DNA of 64,000 nt, taken from assembly GCA_024232355.1 (NCBI GenBank), contig JAAEPW010000972.1, forward strand, positions 9,346 to 73,345. Direction: 5' to 3'. A program made the translations under genes and the position numbers. Shown piece after piece: positions 34,879 through 43,603 of this stretch; positions within the stretch are counted from its first letter, which is position 1, and the number at the start of each line of letters is the position of its first letter. The DNA is from Chloroflexota bacterium (GTDB lineage: Bacteria; Chloroflexota; Anaerolineae; B4-G1). The notes under the pieces were generated by a model that had not been told where the DNA came from, did no database searches, and was given only the letters and a program-made list of their open reading frames with translations.

Positions 34879-34924
34879 CGTGAAACATAAAACGTGAGTC
34901 ACGCATCACGTTTTATGTTTCACG
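34879..34924. repeat. GTGAAAC-family palindrome between moxR and DUF58 genes
   Basis: GTGAAACATAAAACGTGA (34880-34897) and TCACGTTTTATGTTTCAC (34906-34923) are perfectly complementary over 18 bases; C34879 and G34924 extend the stem. The loop is 8 bases. Related sequence rich in GTGAAACGTGA is found at 36781-36834. Confidence 0.85.
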
Positions 34925-34932
34925 TTTGTATG

Positions 34933-35922
34933 TCAGGGTACTTGGACCTGGTCCAGTATTTGCCGCACGACGTCGGCGGCGGTGATTTCTTCGGCCTCAG
35001 CCTCGTAGGTGACGATGACGCGGTGTTGTAGCACGTCGGTTGCCATCTGCTTGACGTCCTCCGGGGTCACATAACCCCGGCCTTGCAAGAAAGCGTGGGC
35101 TTTGGCAGCGGCGATCAGGTATATTGTCGCCCGGGGCGACGCGCCATAGTCGATCAGCAATCGCAGGTCGTCCAGGCCGTGCTCCTCGGGTTCGCGGGTG
35201 GCAAAGACGAGATCAAGCACGTATTCCTGAACCTTGGAATCTACATAAATGCCGCGTGCCACCTCACGGGCGTGCAGGATTTGCTCCAGAGCGATGATGG
35301 GCTGTACTGGCGGAAGCGCCTCCCCCGTCATCCGCTGCAAGATCACGCGCTCTTCGTCGCGATTCGGGTAGGTGATGACCACCTTGAGCATAAAGCGATC
35401 AACCTGCGCCTCAGGCAGCGGATACGTCCCCTCCTGCTCGATGGGGTTCTGCGTCGCCAAGACGAGAAAGGGCTTGTCGAGCGGGTAGGTCGTGTCGCCA
35501 ATGGTCACCTGGCGCTCTTGCATCGCCTCCAACAGCGCGCTCTGGACCTTGGCCGGGGCACGGTTGATCTCGTCGGCGAGGATCAGGTTGGCAAAGATCG
35601 GCCCCTGGCGCGGTGTGAACTCGCCGGTGCGCGGGTTATAGACTTGTGTGCCGATCAGGTCGGCGGGCAGCAGGTCGGGCGTGAACTGGAGCCGCTGAAA
35701 GCTAGCCTGGATGGCATCGGAGAGGGTCTTGACGGCCAACGTCTTGGCTAATCCGGGCACGCCCTCGATGAGGATGTGACCGTCGGCCAGCAGCCCAATC
35801 AACAGCCGCTGAATCAGCCGGTCTTGTCCCACGATGATCTTACGAATCTCGGCCTGCAAGTCCTGGACGAAAACGGCTTCTTGTCGTACTTTTTCATTGA
35901 TCTCTTGGATTGAAAGTTCCAT
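34933..35922 (-). CDS. moxR: MoxR-type AAA+ ATPase
   Basis: 329 residues. Walker A GVPGLAKT (54-61), Walker B LILADEIN followed by RAPAKVQSALLEAMQER, sensor 1 in LVLATQNPIEQEGTYPLPEAQ, and a C-terminal lid domain with YGASPRAT. MoxR ATPases act as chaperones that mature VWA-containing or metal-containing complexes; the VWA and DUF58 genes around it fit that role. All ATPase motifs are intact. Confidence 0.95.
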   Translation of the reverse strand: MELSIQEINEKVRQEAVFVQDLQAEIRKIIVGQDRLIQRLLIGLLADGHILIEGVPGLAKTLAVKTLSDAIQASFQRLQFTPDLLPADLIGTQVYNPRTGEFTPRQGPIFANLILADEINRAPAKVQSALLEAMQERQVTIGDTTYPLDKPFLVLATQNPIEQEGTYPLPEAQVDRFMLKVVITYPNRDEERVILQRMTGEALPPVQPIIALEQILHAREVARGIYVDSKVQEYVLDLVFATREPEEHGLDDLRLLIDYGASPRATIYLIAAAKAHAFLQGRGYVTPEDVKQMATDVLQHRVIVTYEAEAEEITAADVVRQILDQVQVP

Positions 35923-36008
35923 TAGAATTTCCTCTTTACGTTCTGTAGACTAGGTTTCCGTCGCAACAAGTTGCGCACTCGCAGGCGGACGCGATATGGA
36001 AATCGCGG

Positions 36009-36773
36009 CTACGGTACAAGTTTTTTGACAGTCTCGCCTGGCACCCACCCTTGAAGGTCGCCAGGAAGGGCGATACGCGCCCAATCATCTCGCTGTTCCA
36101 ATACACGGACCTCGGCCCCAGTATGCAGCGAGAACTCGGCCAGATAATCCGTGCCAGGCCCGCTACGTACCTCTACGCTCTGCGCTACAACAACGGCTGC
36201 AGCACTGCCACGCATTTCGGACACGCGAATGCCCACTGACAGCATTCCCAAGACCAGCAACACGGCAACCACTGCGGCGACATAATACAAACCTTGTCGC
36301 CCGCGCGGCCAGAGAATTGTTAGTACAACCAGTATGCATAGTAACACCCACAACCCCAATGTGATGGCAGAAGCCTCATCCAGCGTCGTCCACTCGATCA
36401 ACACGCGCTGCACAAACGACACCAACACACCACCGTCATCAGTCTCCAAGCGGTCGGTGGTCTGAGTACGGGCCAGTTGCAAATTTGCGACCACATCCGA
36501 GTCACGGGGAAGCAGCACCTGTGCGCGGCGATAGTTTAGGATCGCGCGGCCCAAATCGCCCGCTTTGAAATAGGCGTTGCCCAGATTATAGTAAAGCGTT
36601 CCATCCTGCACTCCGGCGTCCACCAGAGCTTGATACGCCGTGGCAGCCTCGACGAACTGTCCTGTTTCGTAGAGTTGGTTGGCCTCTGCCATCTGCGCAC
36701 CGGACGTTGTCTGGGGAGCGCAAGCAAATAGTCCTACCAACAAGAGTATAAGAATCACCAATCGTTTTGACAT
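36009..36773 (-). CDS. BatE-like TPR and SH3 lipoprotein
   Basis: 254 residues from the ATG at 36773 (MSKRLVILILLLVGLFACAPQ). The lipobox LFAC gives an N-terminal lipid-modified cysteine. Upstream in-frame codons to 36830 are part of a GTGAAACGTGA repeat and would spoil the signal peptide. TPR-like units occupy about 30-110 (YETGQFVEAATAYQALV, GTLYYNLGNAYFKAGDLGRAILNYRRA), then two membrane helices near 140-190, then an SH3b domain (SVEVRSGPGTDYLAEFSLHTGAEVRVLEQRDDWARI). TPR-plus-SH3b is the known BatE layout. Confidence 0.8.
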   Translation of the reverse strand: MSKRLVILILLLVGLFACAPQTTSGAQMAEANQLYETGQFVEAATAYQALVDAGVQDGTLYYNLGNAYFKAGDLGRAILNYRRAQVLLPRDSDVVANLQLARTQTTDRLETDDGGVLVSFVQRVLIEWTTLDEASAITLGLWVLLCILVVLTILWPRGRQGLYYVAAVVAVLLVLGMLSVGIRVSEMRGSAAAVVVAQSVEVRSGPGTDYLAEFSLHTGAEVRVLEQRDDWARIALPGDLQGWVPGETVKKLVP

Positions 36774-36794
36774 GTTTATCAGGCGTGAAACGTG

Positions 36795-36834
36795 AAACGT
36801 GAAACGTGAGGTGTGATAGTCACGTTTCACGTTT
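36795..36834. repeat. GTGAAACGTGA-type palindrome
   Basis: AAACGTGAAACGTGA (36795-36809) and TCACGTTTCACGTTT (36820-36834) are perfect 15-base arms with a 10-base loop. A third GTGAAAC unit precedes it at 36785. It lies between the DUF4340 stop codon and the BatE-like start. Confidence 0.8.
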
Positions 36835-37790
36835 TACTCTCCCTCTGAAGCAGGTGCAGGCGGTGCTTCAATAAAGTCAGCCCGCGCATTCTGTACCAGG
36901 CTCTGCACACCGTACTCGGAAACCCGCACGTAATAAGGTGACTCGGACGAGATGACGACATAACTACTGTCATCAGGGTCTCGAGTCCCCACTTGTAGCG
37001 TAAAGGTCTTGGCAACTGTCTCGACTGTAGCTACGGCGTTGGGTGCGTCCATCCCGTAGGCGACCTGCTCTTCTTTGCCCAGAGGAGCAGTTATATTGAG
37101 TGTAGATGCCTGCCGGATCGCTGTGGTGACTTGAGTCTCGGCCAGAGTCTCATCCTCGGCCAGTCCATCCATCGTCCAGTTGCCTTGTTCGTCCTTGGTG
37201 AACACAAACACACCGTTGGCGTTCTCCAGCGTCATCTTGGTGATGTCGGCCTGTGGGACATTCAGGTATGCCGTGTCGATCCACGAATTGGCCGTGGCAT
37301 TCATATCCCAGGCTGTGAGATCGCTGGTCTGGTACGTCTCGCTCTGCCGATCCACGCGAAAGTGCGTCGCGCCATAGCTAGGCGAGGAACCAAGATATAG
37401 AGTGTGTTGCTCGCCGCCGTCTGTCTCGAACTCGACGCGGCGCGCAAAATCGTCCGGCGCGACCTGGAGCCGTTTATGACTGGCATCGGTGCGTGTCACC
37501 AGACGACCGGTGGTCAGTCCCGCGATTTTTTCTAGCACAGGAATGATTTTGTCTTCTTGGACAGGATAATCGTCGGCATCGGGCAACACCCAGTTGCCGG
37601 TCACCTGCCGTAACGTAATACTGTTGCCATCGGCATCCGTGATGATCAAGGCGACGATGCCGCTGTCTTCCAAATCGGGAAAGAGCGGTTCGCTCCCCAC
37701 AGCAGCCGACGATTTCGGCCAAAAGACAATGACACTCAGGATGATCTGTACGACCAGAACGCCGATTAGAATTTGATTATGTCGTTTCAT
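36834..37790 (-). CDS. DUF4340 domain protein
   Basis: 318 residues with one N-terminal membrane helix (about 7-24) and a large outside region. The pattern of TVTGNWVLPDADDYPVQEDKI and repeated beta strands such as FVFTKDEQGNWTMDG and TFTLQVGTRDPDDSSYVV matches DUF4340, a domain found next to GldG-like ABC components. It probably works with the permease-GldG fusion directly upstream, which ends 18 bases before its start. Molecular role unknown. Confidence 0.85.
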   Translation of the reverse strand: MKRHNQILIGVLVVQIILSVIVFWPKSSAAVGSEPLFPDLEDSGIVALIITDADGNSITLRQVTGNWVLPDADDYPVQEDKIIPVLEKIAGLTTGRLVTRTDASHKRLQVAPDDFARRVEFETDGGEQHTLYLGSSPSYGATHFRVDRQSETYQTSDLTAWDMNATANSWIDTAYLNVPQADITKMTLENANGVFVFTKDEQGNWTMDGLAEDETLAETQVTTAIRQASTLNITAPLGKEEQVAYGMDAPNAVATVETVAKTFTLQVGTRDPDDSSYVVISSESPYYVRVSEYGVQSLVQNARADFIEAPPAPASEGE

Positions 37791-37807
37791 AGTTCCCTCT
37801 CAGATCA

Positions 37808-40684
37808 CTATTTTTCTAAAAGCATAGGTTGCTCGTTCTTACGCCAGGTGTTCCACACCACGCCAATGATGACGATCGCTACCAGGGCCACGATATAGTT
37901 CGCGCTCTCCCAGAAGGACTGTTCGCTCTCGGTCAGTGGGTTGAGTACCCGGGCATAGGTCCCGCGCGAGCGAATGTCGAGCAAGTCCAAGTCCTCGGTG
38001 GACCAGGCGACGCCGTTCTGCACCAGCTTGAGGCTGTTGAGATAACGGTCCAACGTGAGGTTAGCCGAAATGTCAAAGACAACGTCATCCAAAAACTCGG
38101 CGCTGCCGATGACGATCAGCCGTGAAGTCTCCGGTGAGGTCTCGATAGTCGGCATTGGTTCCTGGGCCACCTCGGCGTCGGCGGGCTGTTCTGTCCCATC
38201 GGGAAAGGCATCCTCGCCAAAGGGAGATGGTTTACCCTTGAAGAAACTGTCAAAGGAACCATGGACAGAAACAGCCAACGTATGGGATTTGAGATCGTCC
38301 CCGACAGGGAAACCCAGGTTCGGGTAGAGATCAAAGTCGGGCTGGATATTGATCTCGGTCTGAATCCAAGAGCCAGGAGTGGATTGGAGCAGCGTCGTCA
38401 CCTCCCGCTCGGCGTTCTTTGCCTCATCAATCGTGATGGGCGATACCCAGTTAAGGGTCACGGCGGGCAAGTTGGAGACGATGGGGCTTTCGGCCGTCAT
38501 TCCCTCGGTTCGAACGTCTACAAAGAAGGGGTAGTCCAGTGCCTGGAACTCTTGCACCTGGATGCCACCCACGTCCCGGACGGTCGGGACGGGGAACGCC
38601 TCATTCTGTGGATCCATCACCAGCGATTCCTCGACCTGGATACCGTAACTGGACAACATTTCGCGCAGGTTGCCGTCCAGAGGCTTCATCCCCAGCCCAC
38701 CGGCGAATTGATCCATCGTAATACCATAGTTTCCGGCGGCCACGATCACCGCCCCACCCCGCATCAAGTATTGGTCGATGGTAAAGCGTTCTTTGTCGGT
38801 TAGTCCTTGGGGAGCGACGATCACCAGCACGTCCACATCCGCCGGGACTCGGCCGGTGCCCAAGTCCACGTTGCGGACTTCGTACTCTTGGCGCAAAGCC
38901 TCGCCGATCTGCTGCCAACTGGACAGCGGCTGCTGCATCTGCCCAAACATATCCTGTGTTGGGACCGCCGGGGGTGTCCACAGGCCCACCACCTGGAGAA
39001 AGCCAGGCGCGGATCGCTTGAGGGCCGATTCGATGGCCGTGCGTACGTCGGCCTCGCTCAGTTCGCCAGAGGGGTAGACCAACTGGATCTGGTCGCCAAC
39101 CTGGAGGACCAGGTGAAAATAATAAGTTTCGTTCGAAAAGATCGAGACGGCATAAGGTTGCAGGCCATAGGTATCGTACAGTTGCTGCCGTGTGATGGGA
39201 GTACCGGGCGCGTCGGGATCGATCACTCGATACGTAAACTTGCCTGCGGATTCGGAAGCAATTTCTTGCCCCACCTTTTCGACGGTCTCTGGAACATCGA
39301 CCATCCACTCGGGCAGTGTGTCGCGGGTCATGAATACCGTCAGTTCGGCAGGGTTTTCCAGCGCGGCCAGCACCGACTCGACGCTCTGGAAACCATAGAT
39401 CACTTTTTTGACCGAGCTGGTCAGGTCGTATTCCAGGTTGCGCAGACGCACGTTCACTTCGTCCCGGCCCGCCTCAACCTCGATGATGTCGCCAAAGCCG
39501 AGCACCACGTTCTGGTCGCCGTAGCGGATCAGGATGTCAAAGTACGAGTTGATGATCGAGGTCTCATAGCGCCCGGCTATTTGAAACGGCATTGGCTGAA
39601 TCCCGTATACCTGGTTGGCCTCAGCCTCCTTGTCGGGGTCCGTGACCGGGTCCAAGATATCGAGTTCCACCATACCACCCGAGGCGATCTCGTACTCTTC
39701 CAACATATCACGGATGCGGGGAACCAGCGGCGAGAGCAGTGGGTGGGTCTTTTCGCTAAAATAGCCCCGGATCAGCAAGGGTTCCTGCAAATTGTTCAAT
39801 AGGTCGCGGGTGGTTTGAGAGAGACTGTACTCTCGTTGCTGTGTGAGGTCCAGGCGCAGTCCGCGCAGTGGGAAAACCCAGACGTTGAGCAGCGCCAGGT
39901 TCAGCACCACCAGGACGGTAGTGAGGATGGTGCCGTAGCGATGAGGCCGCGTGTGCTCGCCGGTGCTCCATCGCTTGCTGTCCAGCACCATCACGTTGAG
40001 CGCCAAGAAAATTCCCGTCAGCGAGAGATAGTAGAGCAGATCGCGCAGGTCGACAACACCGCGCTGGATACTCTCAAAGCGGCTGCCCGATCCGATGGCA
40101 CGCATGATCTCGCCGACAGTGTCGCCAAAGAAATCGATCACGCCGCTGGAACCGACCATGTAAAAGATGCCGCACAACAGCACAGTCAGGATGAGGGCAA
40201 CGATCTGGTTATCGGTGCGCGAAGAGACGAACAACCCGATGGCCGTATAGGCGGCTGCCAACAACACCGCAGCCAGATAGCCACCAAAGACCGGCCCCCA
40301 ATCCAGATTCCCCAACATGCTGACGGTGATGGGCAAAAAGATCGTCAGTGCTAGCGCAGCGGCAACCAGCGCCATCACAGCCAGGAACTTGCCCAAGACC
40401 AGGTGTATGGTAGAGACGGGCAATGTGAGCAATACTTCTAATGTGCCAGAGCGCTGTTCCTCGCTCCACTGGCGCATCGTCAGTGCCGCGACCAAAAATA
40501 GCATCAGCAATGGCATCCGGCGGAACAGAGGCCGGATGTCGGCGATGCCCCGGGCAAAGAAGGTGTCTACCCAAAAGAAGGAGAACAACGTCACTGCCAG
40601 AAACACGCCCACAAAGATGAGGGCCATTGGCGAACCGAAATAGCCTTCCAGTTCTTTTCGTGTGATAGAGAGTGATTGTTTCAT
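37808..40684 (-). CDS. ABC-2 permease fused to GldG-like auxiliary domain
   Basis: 958 residues. Residues 1-245 are an ABC-2 type permease (GldF-like) with six helices, including the WSEEQRSGTLEVLLTLPVS stretch typical of this class. A further helix (about 255-275) leads into a long outside region with GldG motifs (RDLLNNLQEPLLIRGYFSEK, DVLVIVAPQ, MRGGAVIVAAGNYG) and a final helix near 930-948. In Bacteroidota GldF and GldG are separate proteins; here they are one chain. With the ATPase downstream of it in the list, it forms an ABC complex of unknown cargo. Confidence 0.9.
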   Translation of the reverse strand: MKQSLSITRKELEGYFGSPMALIFVGVFLAVTLFSFFWVDTFFARGIADIRPLFRRMPLLMLFLVAALTMRQWSEEQRSGTLEVLLTLPVSTIHLVLGKFLAVMALVAAALALTIFLPITVSMLGNLDWGPVFGGYLAAVLLAAAYTAIGLFVSSRTDNQIVALILTVLLCGIFYMVGSSGVIDFFGDTVGEIMRAIGSGSRFESIQRGVVDLRDLLYYLSLTGIFLALNVMVLDSKRWSTGEHTRPHRYGTILTTVLVVLNLALLNVWVFPLRGLRLDLTQQREYSLSQTTRDLLNNLQEPLLIRGYFSEKTHPLLSPLVPRIRDMLEEYEIASGGMVELDILDPVTDPDKEAEANQVYGIQPMPFQIAGRYETSIINSYFDILIRYGDQNVVLGFGDIIEVEAGRDEVNVRLRNLEYDLTSSVKKVIYGFQSVESVLAALENPAELTVFMTRDTLPEWMVDVPETVEKVGQEIASESAGKFTYRVIDPDAPGTPITRQQLYDTYGLQPYAVSIFSNETYYFHLVLQVGDQIQLVYPSGELSEADVRTAIESALKRSAPGFLQVVGLWTPPAVPTQDMFGQMQQPLSSWQQIGEALRQEYEVRNVDLGTGRVPADVDVLVIVAPQGLTDKERFTIDQYLMRGGAVIVAAGNYGITMDQFAGGLGMKPLDGNLREMLSSYGIQVEESLVMDPQNEAFPVPTVRDVGGIQVQEFQALDYPFFVDVRTEGMTAESPIVSNLPAVTLNWVSPITIDEAKNAEREVTTLLQSTPGSWIQTEINIQPDFDLYPNLGFPVGDDLKSHTLAVSVHGSFDSFFKGKPSPFGEDAFPDGTEQPADAEVAQEPMPTIETSPETSRLIVIGSAEFLDDVVFDISANLTLDRYLNSLKLVQNGVAWSTEDLDLLDIRSRGTYARVLNPLTESEQSFWESANYIVALVAIVIIGVVWNTWRKNEQPMLLEK

Positions 40685-40698
40685 TGTTGTACCTCGTC

Positions 40699-40746
40699 AG
40701 AAACCGGGTTTTTGTGCAACCTACGGTTGCCCTAAACCTGGTTTCT
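40699..40746. repeat. AGAAACC-type nested inverted repeat
   Basis: AGAAACCGGGTTT (40699-40711) and AAACCTGGTTTCT (40734-40746) pair with one G-T, and GCAACC / GGTTGC forms a second hairpin inside. It fills the gap between the ATPase stop and the permease start. The same ends are found within iorA at 28182-28214. Confidence 0.7.
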
Positions 40747-40747
40747 C

Positions 40748-41674
40748 CTATGCTGCCGTCGCCAATTCGTTAAAGACGGTTTCCAGGGTACGGGCGTCCC
40801 GCCGCAGTTCGCGCAGCGGCCAGTCTTCTTGACGCGCCAGGTTGTAAATCGCCGGGCACAGGTCTACCTCATCAGTGCTCTTACCCAAGACACGGTAAGC
40901 TGGGTGGCCTTCGGAGGTCTTGCCGCGCTCAACGCCACGCACGCCGCGCAAGTTGCGGAGCGCGCCTTCCGCGCCGCCCTGTGCTTTTTCCAGGACCAGA
41001 ATCGCATCCGACGTGGCGGCCAACTCGGAGAGACGTGCGTCGGCCTTGATCTCGCCGTTCATCAGGATGATGGCCCGGTCACAGAGCGCTTCCACCTCAG
41101 AGAGGATGTGCGTCGAAAAGAGAATTGTGCTGTGCTCCGCCAGACGGCGGATCAAGCCGCGGATTTGGACAATCTGGGTGGGGTCCAGGCCAATGGTCGG
41201 CTCGTCCAGGATCAAAAGCTGCGGTTGATGGATGATGGCCTGGGCCACCCCCACGCGCTGGCGAAACCCCTTGCTCAATTGGCCGATGGGACGCACCAGG
41301 TGCTCGTCCAGGCCGGTGGCATAGACGGCGTCCGAAATCCGAGCCAGGTGCTCGTCCTCAGGAATCTGGCGTAACTCGGCCATCATCTTGAGGTATTTCT
41401 GTACCGATAGCTCCGGGTAAAGGGGCGCACTCTCCGGCAAGTAGCCGATCTGCGCCTGCACCTCGCGGGTGTGCGTCAGCACGTCCATATCGTTCACGGT
41501 GACAGTGCCGTCGTCTGGGTGCAGGTAGCCGGTCAGAATCTTGATAGTGGTCGTCTTGCCGGCACCGTTGGGGCCGAGCAGCCCGACGATCTCTCCCGGT
41601 GCGATGTGAAAGGTGACCCCGCGTAACGCTTCGATGGGGCCGTATGATTTGGATAGGTTGTTGGCGTCAATCAT
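40748..41674 (-). CDS. GldA-like ABC transporter ATPase
   Basis: 308 residues. Walker A GPNGAGKT (34-41), signature LSKGFRQRVGVAQA, Walker B LLILDEPTIGLDP, and the H-loop in ILFSTHILSEVEAL. The subfamily is that of GldA and other ABC-2 exporter ATPases. It is followed by the permease-GldG fusion, its obvious partner. The C-terminal 80 residues are an accessory domain usual in this group. Confidence 0.93.
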   Translation of the reverse strand: MIDANNLSKSYGPIEALRGVTFHIAPGEIVGLLGPNGAGKTTTIKILTGYLHPDDGTVTVNDMDVLTHTREVQAQIGYLPESAPLYPELSVQKYLKMMAELRQIPEDEHLARISDAVYATGLDEHLVRPIGQLSKGFRQRVGVAQAIIHQPQLLILDEPTIGLDPTQIVQIRGLIRRLAEHSTILFSTHILSEVEALCDRAIILMNGEIKADARLSELAATSDAILVLEKAQGGAEGALRNLRGVRGVERGKTSEGHPAYRVLGKSTDEVDLCPAIYNLARQEDWPLRELRRDARTLETVFNELATAA

Positions 41675-41694
41675 AAACTCTTTCTCCTGACAAA

Positions 41695-43518
41695 TTATGT
41701 GATTCCTTCCTCCAGTTGTGTGATGACTTTCTCAGCTTCTTGGATCAGATCGTTCACGTCACGCCCCGCGGCTACAGGAGCGAAACGGCCCGAATCAGCC
41801 CAATCGAGGCACGTCAGCAAGCGATCCACTTGATCCTCCAAGACAGAGGATGCAGACAGTGTCTGTTGGATCGCATCACGGGTGAGGCCCGCCGCGGGCA
41901 GATTGAATTTGTCACCCAGGTAAGCGGTAATGGCTCGAGCGACGGCGGCGTAGGCAGCATCCTGATCGGATTCGAGCAACTTGCGGGCCTCGACGAGCCT
42001 TTTGCGAGCTTGGCTCCTGGCACGTTGGGCGCGGGCGTAGGCGACGTTGTGTGCCAGGTGATGACGCCGCCGGTCCCACAGCCAGGTGCCGACCACGGCC
42101 AACAGCGGCATCGCCCAACCTGCCCAATAGAGCGGCTGCGACAGCGGCGACGTGCGGTCAGTCACCAGCGCGGGCGGCGCGGGCTTGATGTGCCGGATGT
42201 CGCTCGCCAGCACGATCACTTCTTGTTTGCCGTTACCGGCAGAAATGACAACCGGGCCTGAATCCTGCGTCTCTCCCGGCGCGACTTGGACCACCTGCGG
42301 CGCTGTCTCTACGTGACGATACGCACCTTGTGCGGGATCAAAAAAGGCCAGGCTAAAGGGCGGGATGGTCAGCGCGCCATCGGTCTTTGGTACCAGCGGA
42401 CGCTCGAACAGCTTGGTGCCCTGGATGCCGTCCCCCTCTTGCCCCACGTCCGTGGTGATTTGGGGATCATAGACACGCCAACCGGGCAGCACGTCCTCGG
42501 CACCTTCTGTGGGGTCCGGGAGCGCGCTCACGTTACCTACGCCGGACACGCGCACGTAGAGCGTCACCGGCTCGTTGACGCGGCTCTCGGTCGGCTCGGT
42601 CCACGCCTCGATCTCAAACTGCCCCACGGCACCGGCAAAACCCTCCGGAGCGTCGACGGGCAGCGGGCGAACGTCCACGGCGACGGCGTTAGTCGGCATC
42701 TCGATCCCCCGGTTGAAAAAGTCACCGGGGACCGACAGCGTCGCCGGGCCAATGGCGACCTCGCCTTGGGTAGTGGCGAACAGTGCACGGCGCACCTCGG
42801 TGACCAGGTATTCTCGACCGGCCACTTGCTGGTAGTATTGGTTGTTGGGCGATAGGTCATAGCCGATAAAGCCAGTGAATTCCGGCCAATTCAGTTGTGG
42901 CTGGTTAAAGAGGTTCACAGCCTGGTAAAAGCGGAAATAATAAATGATCTGCTGCCCGACCACCGGTGTGGAGTTATCCACGTCGGCCTCGACGTACAAG
43001 TCCTGCCCCGCAAGCTCTCCAGGAGCAGTGGTGTCGGCGGGCGTTTCTGGAGCAGGTTGTTGAGCCTGGGGCGCAGCACCCTGTGTCACCTCGATGGTGA
43101 CGGGATCGGTCTGATAAGTCCGCCCTCCCATCTGAACGGGGATAGCGGGGATGGTCAGGGTGCCGATCTGGGTCGGCTGGAGCCGGTACGTAAAGACGAC
43201 CTGAGACGTAGTTTTCCCATTGACGATACTAAACTGGCTGGACTGGCTGGTGCCGACGACGGCAAAGCCCTCCAACGGGGGCAATTGCGGCTGGTTAGCG
43301 CCGCTAAAGGCCCCAGCCAGCGTCAATTGCAAAGTGAGGGTTTCATCGGTACTGATGGTATTCCTGTTGACGGATGCAGTAAAAGTGATATCGTCTTGGG
43401 CGAGGGCCGGGCTAGCCAGTCCCAGCAATAAGCTCATCACACAGACCAACGCCAGAAAGCGTGAGATGTGAGACGTGATTCGTGATTTGTATTGCGTGAT
43501 CTGTGTCGTGTGATTCAT
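41695..43518 (-). CDS. batD: BatD-like oxygen-tolerance membrane protein
   Basis: About 607 residues from the ATG at 43518; the frame opens at 43584, but only the shorter form starts close to the signal peptide (RFLALVCVMSLLLGLASPALA). Residues 6-16 (QYKSRITSHIS) are encoded by a TCACG-rich repeat like the palindromes elsewhere in this cluster. The outside part contains BatD-type Ig-like domains (DDITFTASVNRNTISTDETLTLQLTL), then a helix near 480-495 and a cytoplasmic helical tail. Between the TPR (batC-like) gene and the ABC ATPase gene. Confidence 0.85.
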   Translation of the reverse strand: MNHTTQITQYKSRITSHISRFLALVCVMSLLLGLASPALAQDDITFTASVNRNTISTDETLTLQLTLAGAFSGANQPQLPPLEGFAVVGTSQSSQFSIVNGKTTSQVVFTYRLQPTQIGTLTIPAIPVQMGGRTYQTDPVTIEVTQGAAPQAQQPAPETPADTTAPGELAGQDLYVEADVDNSTPVVGQQIIYYFRFYQAVNLFNQPQLNWPEFTGFIGYDLSPNNQYYQQVAGREYLVTEVRRALFATTQGEVAIGPATLSVPGDFFNRGIEMPTNAVAVDVRPLPVDAPEGFAGAVGQFEIEAWTEPTESRVNEPVTLYVRVSGVGNVSALPDPTEGAEDVLPGWRVYDPQITTDVGQEGDGIQGTKLFERPLVPKTDGALTIPPFSLAFFDPAQGAYRHVETAPQVVQVAPGETQDSGPVVISAGNGKQEVIVLASDIRHIKPAPPALVTDRTSPLSQPLYWAGWAMPLLAVVGTWLWDRRRHHLAHNVAYARAQRARSQARKRLVEARKLLESDQDAAYAAVARAITAYLGDKFNLPAAGLTRDAIQQTLSASSVLEDQVDRLLTCLDWADSGRFAPVAAGRDVNDLIQEAEKVITQLEEGIT

Positions 43519-43603
43519 CGAATGACCAAGTTTTACTCTAATATCGAATGGTTGCGTCGCTGTTGTGGTTCTGTACGATTCCACAACGCTTTTTGTCCCT
43601 CGC

